Source: Morella rubra
Taxonomy: Eukaryota > Streptophyta > Magnoliopsida > Fagales > Myricaceae
Reading direction: 5' to 3'
Assembly (NCBI GenBank): GCA_003952965.2
Contig: CM025856.1
Span: 20,181,351-20,245,350, forward strand
Length of the DNA: 64,000 nucleotides
The number at the start of each line of letters is the position of its first letter. The stretch's first letter is position 1. Below, one piece after another: positions 39,857 through 52,600 of the stretch. A program made the position numbers and the translations under genes. The notes under the pieces are model-generated. The model worked only from the letters and a program-made list of their open reading frames with translations, was not told where the DNA came from and ran no database searches.

Positions 39857-39892
39857 TCTCCCCTATATATATATATATAATATATATATACC
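39820..39892. repeat. CT and TA microsatellites downstream of LHCB7
   Basis: A (CT)n run of about 35 bp followed by (TA)n runs. Another CT run lies at about 40471-40487. Confidence 0.9.
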
Positions 39893-39899
39893 ACATCTG

Positions 39900-42760
39900 T
39901 AAATGAAAATTTTTCTTTGTTCATCTGGCAGAGATCAGCTTGTCATGTGGTATAAACTTTATTGTTCAATAGAAGGGTCCAAGTGACAGCCTGGGCCTTA
40001 GGAGCATCTTATTTTGGGTTAGCCTGGGCCTTAGTGGCATCTTAGTATAATAGGATATACCCCTCGGATAATTTACAAACGTCATTGGCGAATTAGGAAG
40101 CGGACAGCTTAACCGTTGTCCTTTTGAGAACAACATTGGACTTTATGAAAGTGCACACCGTGCAAGATAAAACGAGAGAGATTGGTCTTGCTGTCGATCG
40201 ATTGATTCTCCATGTGGCTTCATGTGTGAAGCAAGCTTGAGCTGGTTTGCTTCTACTCTATTCCAATTCACCCTATTTCCCTCAATAATTATAATAGAAG
40301 CAAGGCTGTTGCGTAGCCGCTTTGATTTCTTATACGGTGGTGACATGTTCCCAGAACAAATGGGGGAACATAGGAGGATGAGACCCGTAAGCCGTCTACA
40401 GCGACATCTACCCAGATCATCTGCTGATTTCTCGTTCTGCAAATTATCAAATTTTTTGAAAAGTCATACCTCTCTCTCTCTCTCTCTGGTGATAAACAAA
40501 GAGAGTGAGCAATTAGTGTAGCAAGTGGCAAACTTCCCTAGATGTGACTATAAAAACACCTCCCACTGCAAATTTTAACTTATGTCTTTACTCAAACCTC
40601 TAATCTTGGAGCTAGTGAATTAGTAAGTGCTACCAACCAGGTTGTATTGATGCTGGTGAATTAGTTAGTGGCATATTGTAGCCCGATTGACAAATTCATA
40701 CCCATCTTCATTCAGATGTGGCCTTAAAAAATCTTATCTTACCAGTAAGGTTTTTTTTTTTTTTTTTGTCTGAGCTTATCTTACCAGCAAGTTACAAGTA
40801 TGTTCCAAAAATTTGCATATGGAAAAAAACAAAACTGTAGTGCACATGAAAATCTCTCACTCGCCCTTGGTTTCTTCTGCAGAAAGCAATATTTGTTAGT
40901 GTGGAGTGGATATTACAAGGTAAAACTTTGGGACAGTGACGGACACCGACGTTTAGCCGAGAAAGGGGGAATCAATTGGTCGTTTTCCAAGAGCATGATG
41001 TGGGGAATCATTATGCGTCACAGTCATCCTACTGAAGCCACGGGGCATAAAAAAGCATGCCTTCTTCTGGTCCATTCCGACTGTGATGCGTTTCCCCACC
41101 ATAAAATGCTGACTGCACAAGATAGAAAGAAAAAAGGGGTCACAAATTGCAAAAAATAGAGGAGAATGGTCCAGCCAAGAGCCACGCTTAGAATTTGCGC
41201 CATGGTCATTAGCTTTTACCTTTGCTCTGTTGTTACATATAAACTGTTGCTGAATCTTTTGCCTCAGCAGAATATTTTAGTTAATTTTAAACCAGCTTTT
41301 AGAGTATATAATATGGATGAATATAATTTTTGACCCACCAATTATTAAATTTCTGAAGCTTTATACATTCTAATTATTAATATTAAATATTTTATATCAT
41401 AAATTATTAATTTTAATATATTATATTTTTTAACTATAAATATTAAATTTTTTACCTTCTCAATTTGATAATAATATTGTTAATAAATTAATTAATAGAA
41501 TAATATTTTTAATATATACAAAAAGTGTGGAGACTATTATCATTAATTTTTAAAAAATTGGATAAAAAATGCAACAGACAAAGAGGGACAGTTAAAAGGT
41601 GACGTCGAACTGTCGTAATTGATATAATATGAAGAGCATGAACCATCTTAGAGTTTGATTTGATTGGCCAATGGAGAGCGACTGCAGGTCTACGAGTTGA
41701 AATTGTTGAAAAATAGAAACCTCGAGTTTCTTCGATTGCAGCGGTTTTTGAGAATTTTTTATATTTTAAAAATTTTTAAGTGATGTTAAATTTATTGGTA
41801 TGCGTGTTTTAGTTATTTTTATGTAATGTTAAAAATGATGTTTGGTTGTAAAATATTTTATATTCTGAAAACTTAAAAAAATTCTGAAAATTTTTTTTAA
41901 CCGACTTACTTGATCATATTCTACGCCCCGCAGAGCACAACACAGTTCCATTATTGGAATTCTCTGGTTTTGAGACCACCCTAAAATACACCCACTTTCG
42001 AGCTTGGCAAAAAGGCAATTGGGATCTTTTAGCAAATAAGGGCCGGAAATGGCAATGTCCACTAGACCTCGACAAGAGATGCATTCAAAACTCAGCCACC
42101 ATTACTGCGTTTGACTAAAAATTAGAACATAAAGCCTTACCTTAAGGCCCTTCATCAGAGCTCTGGGCGCCGGAAGCACAAGGCAGCAAGTGGGGTTTAA
42201 TGGCTGTCACGAAAAGATACCACCTTCGGCTCCAGCTGCTGTAGCTTGTACACTCAAATGGACATCCAGCTGGTAAAATCTAGTAAAAGCTACACTGCAA
42301 ATAGTGAACGCCCAATTTGCTTGACAGCTAGCCGGCATTTAAGGGGGTGACGTGATTGACTCTGACCTATCGCCTACTTAAATTAATCTACCGTAGCAGA
42401 GTGCGTTTCCATACCAAATTGTTACGCTACTTCATACATCAACGCAATAAAAAATTATAATATAATTTTTTTAAAAATTATTATTTTTATATAATAAATA
42501 TTAAAAATTATTTTTTTATTTATTTTTATTAAATTTAATATCCTAAAATTTTAAGCTCCTAAAATTTAAAGAGGTTAAAATTTTACAAATAAACACAAGT
42601 TGAAATGCAGGTTCTGTGAATGGAAGTTTCACTTCGAAATCGCTTTCCAAATCTCCCACTCCGGTGGCATTAAAAATCTTCTTTCATACCCAGTTGGCAT
42701 GGCCTATTGTCAATTTGTCCGTCGATTCTTTTTTATTTGGTTTAATTATATAAACAGTAT
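39900..42760. other. Gene-free AT-rich DNA
   Basis: Scattered open frames below 120 codons, none resembling a known protein. Very AT-rich at 41290-41580 and 42440-42600. No RNA gene or element boundary recognised. Confidence 0.5.
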
Positions 42761-42768
42761 CCCCGGAG

Positions 42769-43759
42769 CAGGGCCGGTTCAATAAAAATGAGGCCTAAGG
42801 CCACGTTAAAAATTAAGCCTTTTTATATAAATTAAAAAATATTTAAAATTTTATTTAAAAATAATTTTTTTATTTTTTTAATTTTTTGAGATATAAAATT
42901 ACTAATCAAATTTTTATATTCAAGATTTGTTAATATGTTACTTTTTAATTGATAGAATGGCTAATCCATTTAGTCTTTATTGTAATATTGTCGATCGATT
43001 TTTTATTAGTTTAAGTTTTGAAAAATTTCTTTCTCCAGAAGCAACTGCCACTGGTATTGTTAAGAGCATTCTATAACCAATGCATGTATTTGGAAAATAA
43101 TTTAATTTTTTTATATAATTTAATGTTTCAATTGGAGTATTAATTTTAGGTTACAAAACTTCTTTTAATTCTGAAAATAAATCCAAACCATCTATGTCAG
43201 AATATTCACCATGTTTTAAAAAACTTTTAAGATTAAGACAATATTTTTTTTAAATCATCATTCTCTAAAGACAATATTCACCATTTTTTTTTATTTCAGT
43301 TTCAAAACTTTAGTCACGCTTTGTTTCCACTCCCACTTTTTCACATAACACGCTTGTCAATCTTACTTTGTTTCAAGACATCACTTTAAGGTTTTTTTTT
43401 TTTTTTTTTCACTTTCAAGACTTTAGTTTTGCTCTATTTCCACTACTACGGTTTTTTCACATACCACGCCACTGTCATTTTACTTTGAAAGACGTCACTT
43501 TAAGATGTTTTTTTTTACAAGAGTCACACTAGTCTTGCAAACAGTGCAGACTGCATACTTTACAACAAATAAAATATTTTTTCTTTGCTTGTTTTTTTTA
43601 TTGTGTTTCTTTTCAATTTGTCCTTGTTCTTAGTTTATTTTTTCACCGTGTGTTTAAGAGTTTTTCTATTTATTTTTTTTCTTCTAAGTTATGGGGCCTC
43701 TTGCTCAAGGTGGGGCCTTAGGCAACTGAGGCAGTTGCCTAAGGCTTTAGCTGGCCCTA
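42769..43759. mobile_element. Non-autonomous hAT element (991 bp)
   Basis: The left end is CAGGGCCGGTTCAATAAAAA with TGAGGCCTAAGGC. The right end, read on the minus strand, is TAGGGCCAGCTAAAGCCTTA. Both carry the GGCCTAAGGC/GCCTTAGGC subterminal motif. The flanking 8-mers CCCCGGAG (42761-42768) and CCTAGGAG (43760-43767) match at 6 of 8 positions, the target-site length of hAT elements. The interior is AT-rich with T tracts and no intact transposase. A duplicated block around 43300-43400 and 43408-43505 (CTTTGTTTCCACT / CTCTATTTCCACT) is an internal tandem repeat of about 110 bp. Confidence 0.8.
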
Positions 43760-43767
43760 CCTAGGAG

Positions 43768-45004
43768 TATAAGGTTTTGATAAAAATAAGTTTGTGTACA
43801 AATGCGTTCATGTGGTCATCAATGTATAATAATAAAATATTTTTCTGTTTCAATTTTATCATTTCTCTTAATATTTGATACTGAGATGAATTAAATTTTT
43901 AATCAATGAGTCGTATATTAATAATCCAATTCTCAACATCATACGTTATATAAAACTAAATTTAATGTTTCATTTCATTACTATATACTGACCACGATAA
44001 TGAATTTGTACAACTTTTAGCACAATGATGTTTTACTAAAAAAACTGATTATATAATTTTACCTTTTTATTTATCTACAAAAATAAGAAATTAAAGCGTA
44101 GTATGATGTAAACAACGCGAGTCTTTGGTATACTGTAGACAAAGTCTTAAGATAAGGTAAACCATTTCCCTTTCGCTTTTTCTTTTATTATTATTATTTT
44201 TTTTTTTTTGTGTAACATGGAAAATCTATGCATCAATCTCGTGTCCTATTAGGCTAGACCCTCTATTTTCCCATTTTTTGAAGGAGAAATCTTGCATTTT
44301 TTCTAGAAAGTTGTTAATTATTATGACCACTACAATTACTTAAGATAGAGCTCAATAGAATTTATATAGGAACGCCAAATGAAGAAATATTTTTAATTGG
44401 ACTTAACTGGAGTCCATTTAAGTGTTTATGGTTTGTCATTGTGATCTCTAATCAACATGCTTCTCAACTGAACCAGATTCGTATGAAATGCTGCATGTAA
44501 CGAATTTCCATCCTATTTTTTAAAAATACTTATGCAAAAGGTGTATGTGAACCTCTATAGTGTTTAGAGCATATGTTTTGGGAGCTGGACTCTAATGGGC
44601 AGCGTAAGAACTTTGGACTCCTGATTTCCTGCCCCCAACCAAAATGTCCCCAATTTTACGCATTATTTAACCTTCTAGATTTTTTTTTTTATTTTTTTTT
44701 AAAAATTTGGAGACGTTGATGCCATGGAAAAAGTTGAGAAAGATGAAAGGGAGATTACTTTGTTCAAAGATCACATTCATATTGAAGGGCCAATCCAAGG
44801 GAGGGCTAGTTGTCGGCAATGACCCCAGCCCCTTCACAAGCCAGGAAGAAAATTTAATTTTGAGCTTTATTTTTTTTTTATTATAGTAGCCTCAAAATTC
44901 ACGCTCTAGTTTTGCGCTTGTCCATGGAGGATTATAATGTTTAAATATTATGTTAAAAAATTGTAAGATCCCACGTGCTGTGTCAATCAAACGGTGAAGT
45001 GTAA
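43768..45004. other. Gene-free DNA
   Basis: AT-rich, with long T tracts; nothing recognised. Confidence 0.5.
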
Positions 45005-45012
45005 GTTAGAGA

Positions 45013-45667
45013 TAGGGCTGCAGGATCGGAAATTCGGTCCGATTTTTTGGACCGGAATGGGTCACCGAATTTTCGGTTGTACTAAATAGAGGACCGGACC
45101 AGATCACTTATAAGTGGTCCGGTCCGGTCCAGTCTTATGTTAAGCGGTCCAGTCTGGACCACTTAAGTGGTCCAGACCGGTTTCAATATTTTTTCCTTTT
45201 TTTTTTTTCATTTTCAACACACATTTTTTAATTTTGAGATTAAAAAAAAATGTGAACTCCTACCATAGTTTGCTTATTAATTAAAAGATGTGAATTCATT
45301 TAAAGATTTATAGATGTGAATTCATTTAAAGAGTAAATACATTTAAAGACTTAAAAATATGAATTCATTTAACTACTACTATAGTTTGCTCATTAATTAA
45401 TATTAAAGACTTAAAAATGTGAATTCAAAACTGTGCATTTTGACTTATGCAATTTTTTTTTTTTTTTAAAGTTTTGTATTAAAAAAATTTAAAAAAATTA
45501 TTTATTATTAATCCGGTCAGGTCCGATCCAGGCCGATATATTAAAAATATCTGGACCGGACTGGACCGGATTAATCCAGATTTTTACTTTTAAGACCACA
45601 AAACCGGTCCGGTCCGGTCCGATTTTGTGGTCCGGTCTGGTCCACGGTCTGGTTCTGTACACCCCTA
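45013..45667. mobile_element. Non-autonomous hAT element rich in GGTCCGGTCC motifs (655 bp)
   Basis: The left end is TAGGGCTGCAGGATCGG. The right end, read on the minus strand, is TAGGGGTGTACAGAACCAG. The flanking 8-mers GTTAGAGA (45005-45012) and ATTAGAGA (45668-45675) match at 7 of 8. About ten GGTCCGG or GGACCGG sites cluster within 160 bp of each end; the middle is AT-rich with three copies of ATGTGAATTCA-like words at 45290-45425. There is no coding sequence. GGTCCGG arrays are presumably binding sites for the source transposase (inference). Confidence 0.85.
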
Positions 45668-45675
45668 ATTAGAGA

Positions 45676-48600
45676 GAAACAAAAAATAATAATTTTTTTT
45701 TTTAATTCTACGTTTGAGTTGAGGCACGCAAAACATGGAAGACATTGATAGATATATAATGTTTGTAGAAATTAGCTTTCAATCCTAACACATCCAAACA
45801 CGGGAACTTAAAGCGGAACTTAAGTCTTAAAGCCTGGGTTCAATCCTAATCTCAAACAAGGCCTGTATGAGTTTACTCTAATTTTTTTTTCACTAATTTC
45901 GGAAGCAAACGTTTTCATGCTAAAATACAGTGTGATTGAAAAAATATAGAGAGAGAGAGAATGGTTGTAGAAATTGGGGGATTGAAAATGGACATTCAAG
46001 AGAGGGTGTGAGGCTTGTAAATCTATAGATCCAACATAGGTGCCGCAAACCGCCCACAACTCCACGGCAGCATAGGTGACTGTGCTTGATTTTGCTGTTG
46101 TGCGGTACAATTTGGTATGCACAAAAAAAAACGAAATTCAAATCAAAATCACCAACAATCAAACTCAACCAAATAACAAAAAGATATCCAAAACTAGCCA
46201 AATCGTATCAAAAATCAAACAAATCACAACCATTTTGGTAAGAAATTAAAATCGCAACAAAACCAAAACAATGCAAAGAGAGAGAAAAGATAGAGATTGC
46301 AAATTTGGACCGAATCTCAGAGGAGGGAGGAGACGAGAGAGGATGCCGTGGAAGAGAGAAGTAACCGTCATCCGCCAACGCACCGCACCGCACCGCACAT
46401 GATCGATTTTCGCCCTAATATGGTCGAAATCTAAAAACAGCTGAGGGCAGTGGTGGTTGGGGTAAAACTGACGCACATATCTACTTTGTTTTTAAGATAT
46501 GTTTTCAAAGTTATTGCATTATTGTGGAGCTGTGGCGACTATTTTTCTTTTCTTACGGTTAAATCTTAAAAATTCTACAATGTGTAAAGATTTGTGTGGA
46601 GAGGCTTTCGGTGTGACTCGAGAATAGTAGAGGAATATTATGGTAAGCTGGTGGTCCCTATTTTTATTTTATTTTTTATCTGTTTGAATAAAAAGAAAAA
46701 ACGTGCAGTTTGATTGAAATGCATTAATGCGACGTGGGATCCGCAGCACTTGTGGAGGATTGTGAAAACGGGGACACAACAGGGCCAGGGGTATTGAAAC
46801 TGGATCCGGAGGCCGTCTTGAATGCCACGTTAGCGCACGTGTGCGTTCATACACTTCTCAAGTCCATTGCTTTGCATCGCGTATAGCCTCGTGTGATCAC
46901 ATGATGAAACTACTCACAGACAAACAATTTAGATCACATGATTATCTATCTTATCTTGATAAGGTCCCAATGTCCCTTCTCCTCAACAAACAGGTTTTTA
47001 AAATCCACCTACACCTAGCGGCCAAAATTTGAACGAATCCCCACCTAATCATTTGTACAATTCAAACCGACACTATTCTTCCCTTTCTTATTAAACTTTT
47101 TCCTTGTTTTTTGGTGCAAAATCATGGCTTTCTATTAATGTTATTTTCTACAAATATCCTAAAAAAATTTAATGAAATTGAATCGGATAAATATATTTAA
47201 AATTTCAGATGAAAACATATGATTCGCAATCAAATTTTTTTAAAATATATATATTGTAAGGGATTAAACTTTATTAAGATTTATGAAAATTAAGATAAGT
47301 TGATCGGAACTTTAAAAATTAACAATTTTTGCTGACCAACAAATTTTAAACATTTGCTGTGTGGTTGAGAAGGTTTTGAAATTCAAAAAATTATTTCAAA
47401 AAAAATATAACTTCTAGTGTTGCGGAACAAAGACCTTAAAACTCGTGAATAATTTTCCTCCAACATTCTAAATATACTCGACTATTTTTCACAATCTCCA
47501 AGAGTATAAGCTTCAATTTTTTTTAAAAAAAATATTTATTCTATAATCCCAACACTTTACAAAAACTCAAAAATAAAAAATCAACTCAAAAAATATTTTC
47601 ATAAGAAATAAAAATCACGATGCAGACCTAGTCGATTCTGTTTTTGTCTTGTACCCACATAAACGTCGGTGGTTGATCCAAGAGACTTTAGAAAAGAAAG
47701 CCTGTATATAATAATGACCGACTGACTATTCTTAGGATCCAATGGTCAAAGGCAGCTAAGGTCTTTTTTTTTTTCTTTTTTTTTTCTCTAGAACGATGGC
47801 TTCCACAGGAATCCGCCAGAACTGTTGAGACGTCGGCAATCACTTTTGCGCTCTGGAAAAAGAAAAAACATTTCTGGAACCGTCGCTGAACAGAAAGGCA
47901 CAGGTTTTTCGGGCGCCCGGCGCCCTCTCTCTCTCTCTCTCACGAGGTTTATCCCGCTGCAACTACTATTATAAGCCCTTTTTAGTAAATCACCAAAAAC
48001 AAAAACAAAAACACGTCCTTATCCCTATACCCACAACGCCCGTTTATCAGCCCCAAAACCATACTGGTCTACGCGGCGTTTGAATACTTTTGCCAATGGC
48101 GCCCACATTTATTTATTTTTTTCTGAATTGGCCCCTACATTTTGCTGGATTCTTTCAAGGCTCCCGGGCACCGGACTCTTCCGGGCTTCTAGAATAATTT
48201 TGACGCGTAATGATGAACTCGCCCTTAAACCTGCCTTAAGAAGCAGTTTAAAACCACGTGGTTTGCCCCTAAAACACTAACGTATAAATAGAATAAAGAA
48301 CATGTACTAGTTTAAGAGTCTAGTGTCGGGTACATAGAAATACACGTGGCGGTGTTTTATTGGACCAAATCACTAAGATATAAAAAAATACCAGGAGCTT
48401 AAGATTGGAGTGTCGGTCATAGAAATATACACCACTGTACTGTATATAACTCTCCTTTAGTTACTCCTTTTGGCAACAAGTTGACCGCACGTAAAATTCT
48501 GTATTTTTTTTTTAATGAAATAAGATTAACTTATTCACGTATTATGGATCGTCCAAAAATATTTTCATTAAAAAAGGGGAAAATCAAAAAGGTTGATGTG

Positions 48601-49250
48601 TGTTAAAACTGGATAAGAGGTTTTTATCAGTTTTTTGAATTTATTGATATATCCATCGCGTTTTAAATTTTAAAAAAGGATAAAAAATCGAAAATAATCA
48701 ATTAGTGAGATTGGTGAAGATTTTGCCATGCATATCGGATGATCGTGTCGCCCCTTCTATTATCAAATTAAGAGGGAAACAAAATATTAAATAAGCTAGT
48801 AAAAATCAGTTAAGAAAAATACTTCAAACCAAAACTAATTCATAAAATTGTTTAATTCTTTTGAGATAAGAATTTTTTTTAATGTAATGTTTGTTAGTTA
48901 TATATGGTCATTAAATAAATAAATATGATATATTAGAAATCATTAGTTTGGAAAAAATAAATGGGTATTAAATAATTTCTAAGTATTATCTAATAAAATC
49001 TGAGATAAATTATTAGACTTAAAGTTATCAGTTTAAAATGGAGGAATACAATTTAAATGAAAAAAATTGACGAGGTGGTATTAGGAACGTGAAAAAGTAG
49101 AATATATATATATATATATATATATATCTTTTTTTTTTTTTTTTTCTTGGATAGAATATTAAATGAAGATGTGAGGGAGGTATTTGAGTTCAAATGAACC
49201 AAAGAGCCACATTCAGAGGAGGAAGGAAGAGCTCTCATATATCTCTCCCT
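45676..49250. other. Gene-free DNA upstream of the PPI-like gene
   Basis: Short open frames only. The sequence has a CT run (about 47928-47941), T tracts and a (TA)n run at 49101-49127. AAAAAATTATTT-type AT stretches dominate 47150-47600 and 48840-49000. No promoter consensus for the downstream gene can be singled out. Confidence 0.5.
49101..49127. repeat. (TA)n microsatellite upstream of the PPI-like gene
   Basis: Uninterrupted AT repeat followed by a T tract (49129-49145), about 530 bp before the start codon. Confidence 0.95.
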
Positions 49251-49289
49251 CTGTCCTCTTCCCTCGCCAGCTGTTCCATCTTCTTCGAC

Positions 49290-49655
49290 TGTCTCTCTCT
49301 CTCTCTCGTTCTCTCTTTTAACGCCACTGTTTTCTCATTGTTCTCATTTTCGGAATTCTGAGATCCACGCCTCGAATTCCCCACATTGGCGTTCCCGATT
49401 CGCTGATCTCGCTCTGGATCTGTTCACTTCTGCACCCGTCGGATCTCGATTCTCCAGCTTCATTCTCTGTAAGTTTCATAAGCTGATCCCATTAAGATAT
49501 CTAATTATTCACATTTCTGTTTTCTTCGGTTATTGAATTCCGGAAAGAGAAATTTTGCCTGTATTGTTGTTAAATTGTATACGAAATAGAAAATATCACT
49601 AGCGTTGTCGGGGTTGTGATCACTAACGGGTTCCCGCCGTATTTGAAATTAGTTT
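49290..49655 (+). promoter_or_regulatory. 5' leader of the PPI-like gene with a probable intron
   Basis: A CT-rich segment (CTCTCTCTCTCTCTCG, about 49290-49306) is followed by a likely splice donor CTCTGTAAGTTTC (near 49468) and an acceptor TTGAAATTAG ending at 49652, four bases before the start codon. Leader introns of this size are common in plant genes. Confidence 0.55.
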
Positions 49656-52600
49656 ATGACAATGATTGCGGAGGTAGATGCGCGTGGTCTTGGTGAGGTC
49701 TCTGAGGTTCCAAAGGGTGAAACTGAAGAAAAGTGTGGCTGTCAGGATCTGCACAAAGAGAACAATGGGGTCATGAGTATGAATGGGAGCAATGCGCATA
49801 AGGAAGATTCCGACGGCTCTTCCGTTTTCGTGAGCGGAAACGAGGCCGTCTCCGACGATCACGTTGAGCCGTCGGATCTCAATGGGGAGCACGTCAAGAA
49901 TCTCGTTTCTGGGGGGGTTGTCGAATTGAATGCAGTTGAGAACGGGGAATGTAACGGGACGGATTGTGATGGTGGCGGTAGTTCAGAGGGCCCCGAATGT
50001 GAAATTAAAGCGGTGCGACTCGGAGGGAGCGACGGTGTTGAGAAGGAGAACGGTACGGACGCTGCTGTGAAATCTGAGCAACAGCCACAGCGGCTCGAGG
50101 TTGAAGGGGAAATCACGGTTGAGTCTTCTGACAATGCTCGAGATATAATGATATCACATCCTGTGGTTCCGGATGGGGCTGATTCTGAATTTTGTGAATC
50201 GTCGATGCAGGTCCCTGATGGGAAGGGGGAGGATAGGAATTTAGACTCAACATCGGAATTCGAGAAACAAGAGATTGAAATGTCTTTTGAAGAGGAGAAA
50301 GTTGAGCTGGAGGATGGGAATCCAGATTCGTCAACAGACGGGAAAGAAAATTTTGCATCTTTGGATGCTGTTAGCGTGGTTGTTCTAGATGATTTGGATC
50401 AGGAGAAGGAAGTACCGGAATCGGAGCCCAATGAGTTTCTGGTGGAAGGTGGTGCGCCAGGGTGCCTTGTGGTAGACGTAGAGCTGAACCCGAAAGCTGT
50501 TATTCCTCTTGTCACCGATACACAGTTAAAAACAGAAGTTGGAAATAATGGTCCTTTTTCTGATGAGAATGGGGATGGCTGTCCCGCTAGTCACACTCAA
50601 GCTAGTCCTTCTGAAACCCTTGATGCCAACCAAGAGGCAGCTGAACAAAATGGGTTTTTTGAAAATTCTGAAAGCTTGCCCTCCCCTTCATTTGTTTGCG
50701 GGAATGCAGCTGCTAATGAGATTCCTTTCGAAGAGGACTCAGGGGAACATGAGTTGGAGTTGGAGCAGAGTTCGAAAACAGCTTCAGAAACAGAGACAAT
50801 CTCCAAAGAAAATGGAGATTCCTTGTCTTCTGGTCATCCTCAAGATAGCATTTCAGAGAATGTCATTGATAATGACCTGGTTGGTGCCATTCAAAACACT
50901 CCTGAACATAATGGGTCTTTCCAGAACGTGGGCTGCTTGTCCTCTCCGGTTGTGTGTGGGAAGGTACCTGTTGAAAGTCTCCCTATTGCTCCCGACTGTG
51001 ATACAATGGTAGAAGACAATGCGGGGAATGGAGATTCTTCAATGGCCGAAAAGTTTCCCATGGTTGCTAATTATGATAAGCCAGAGACAGGAGTTGGAGA
51101 GACAGAGAGAAGCAAAGCCCCTGATTCTTGTCCAGTTGATTGCACAAAGCTAGAAATCGAGGCTGAAGATAGACCTGATGAAACAATTGAAGTTCTGAGT
51201 GGCCCAGAAGAAACTGTGGAAGTTGATAATGGCACTCATGAAAGTATTGAAGTTGAGAATGGCCCTGATGTAACTGTGGAAGTTGATGATGGCACTCATG
51301 AAAGTATTGAAGTCGAGAATGGCCCTCTCAAAACTGTGGAAGTTGAGAATGGGACTCATGAAAGAATTGAAGTCGACAGTGGCACTCATGAAACTGTGGA
51401 AGTTGAGAATGGCCATCATGAAACTGTGGAAGTTGAGAATGGCCATCATGAAACTGTGGAAGTTGAGAATGGCTCATGTGTGGAAGTTGAGAATGGCCCT
51501 CATGAAACACTGGAAGTTGAGAATGGCCCTCATGGAACTATTGAAGGTGAGAATGAGACTGATGAAACCATTAAAGCCGAGAATGGCCCTCATGAAAGTA
51601 TTGAAGTCGAGAGTGGCACTCATGAAACACTGAAAGTCGAGAATGGCCCTCATGGAACTATTGAAGGTGAGGATGGGACCGACGAAACCATTAAAGCTCA
51701 AGATAGCCCCGATTATAGCATTTTATGTTCCAATGCTGCTAATGATGCAAAATCAGAAGTTGGGTCTGGTTCTGTTACCATTAATTCTGAAGAAAAAGTA
51801 TCTGACTTTCCAACTGACGCCACGGAGAAAGAATCTGGAGTTGCAAATGTGGTCATCGATTGTGTTGATGCTGCTACAGATGTGGAGTCCCATGTAAATG
51901 GTTTGGTTGAAAATGATTTGTCTACCAGTCTATTGCCTGACGGGAAATCAGAGACTGAAGTCGAGAACAAGTCCACACTAAGTAGCAGGGATATACCCTG
52001 CGATGATGGTATTGAACTTGAATCCAAGGTTTCGGATTCGGCTAATTTGTGTGAAAGTGCATTGAACTGTGTGCCAGATTCTGTGCATGTTGCAGATGGA
52101 GATGATCAGTTCACTGGGGCAGATAGTGGTGACAAACCAACTTCTCAAGGAGCTGAGGGTGTTCCAAGGATTCCCAGTGACGAAACCTCAACAACTTGCC
52201 CTGAAGTTTCAGCCCTTGATGCTTTGGAAGGACAGAATGCCGAGGTGGTCAAAAGGCCATTCTACTATCTAATCAGGCTTCCAAGATATGATGATGAAAA
52301 TCTAAGAGAAAAGATCAAACATGCTCAGTTACAAGTTGATGAAAAGACTCGAATCCGGGATGCTATTAGAGCTGAAATCCAAATGAAAAGGGTGAGGAAT
52401 CTTTACCATTGCTTGAGGATATTTTTTATAGTAACTTTTTTGTTTCTTATTAATGATTGTTGTGTTTCTCCTACTGTTAGGCCGCCTGGAAGGAGAATGG
52501 TGATAATTTTGAAGCTGTCATTTCAGAAGAGAGAGCTGCACGTGACTTGCTGAGGTCCAAACGCCAGGAGATGGATTCTGCTCAATCTATGATCAACAGA

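Noticed and set aside
45820..45850. GGTTCAATCC resembling a tRNA or SINE B box
   Set aside because: No A box at the right distance and no cloverleaf or SINE tail could be made out.
50539..51897. Out-of-frame and antisense ORFs within the PPI-like repeat region
   Set aside because: They are by-products of the 30 bp repeat, which is a multiple of three and therefore open in several frames.
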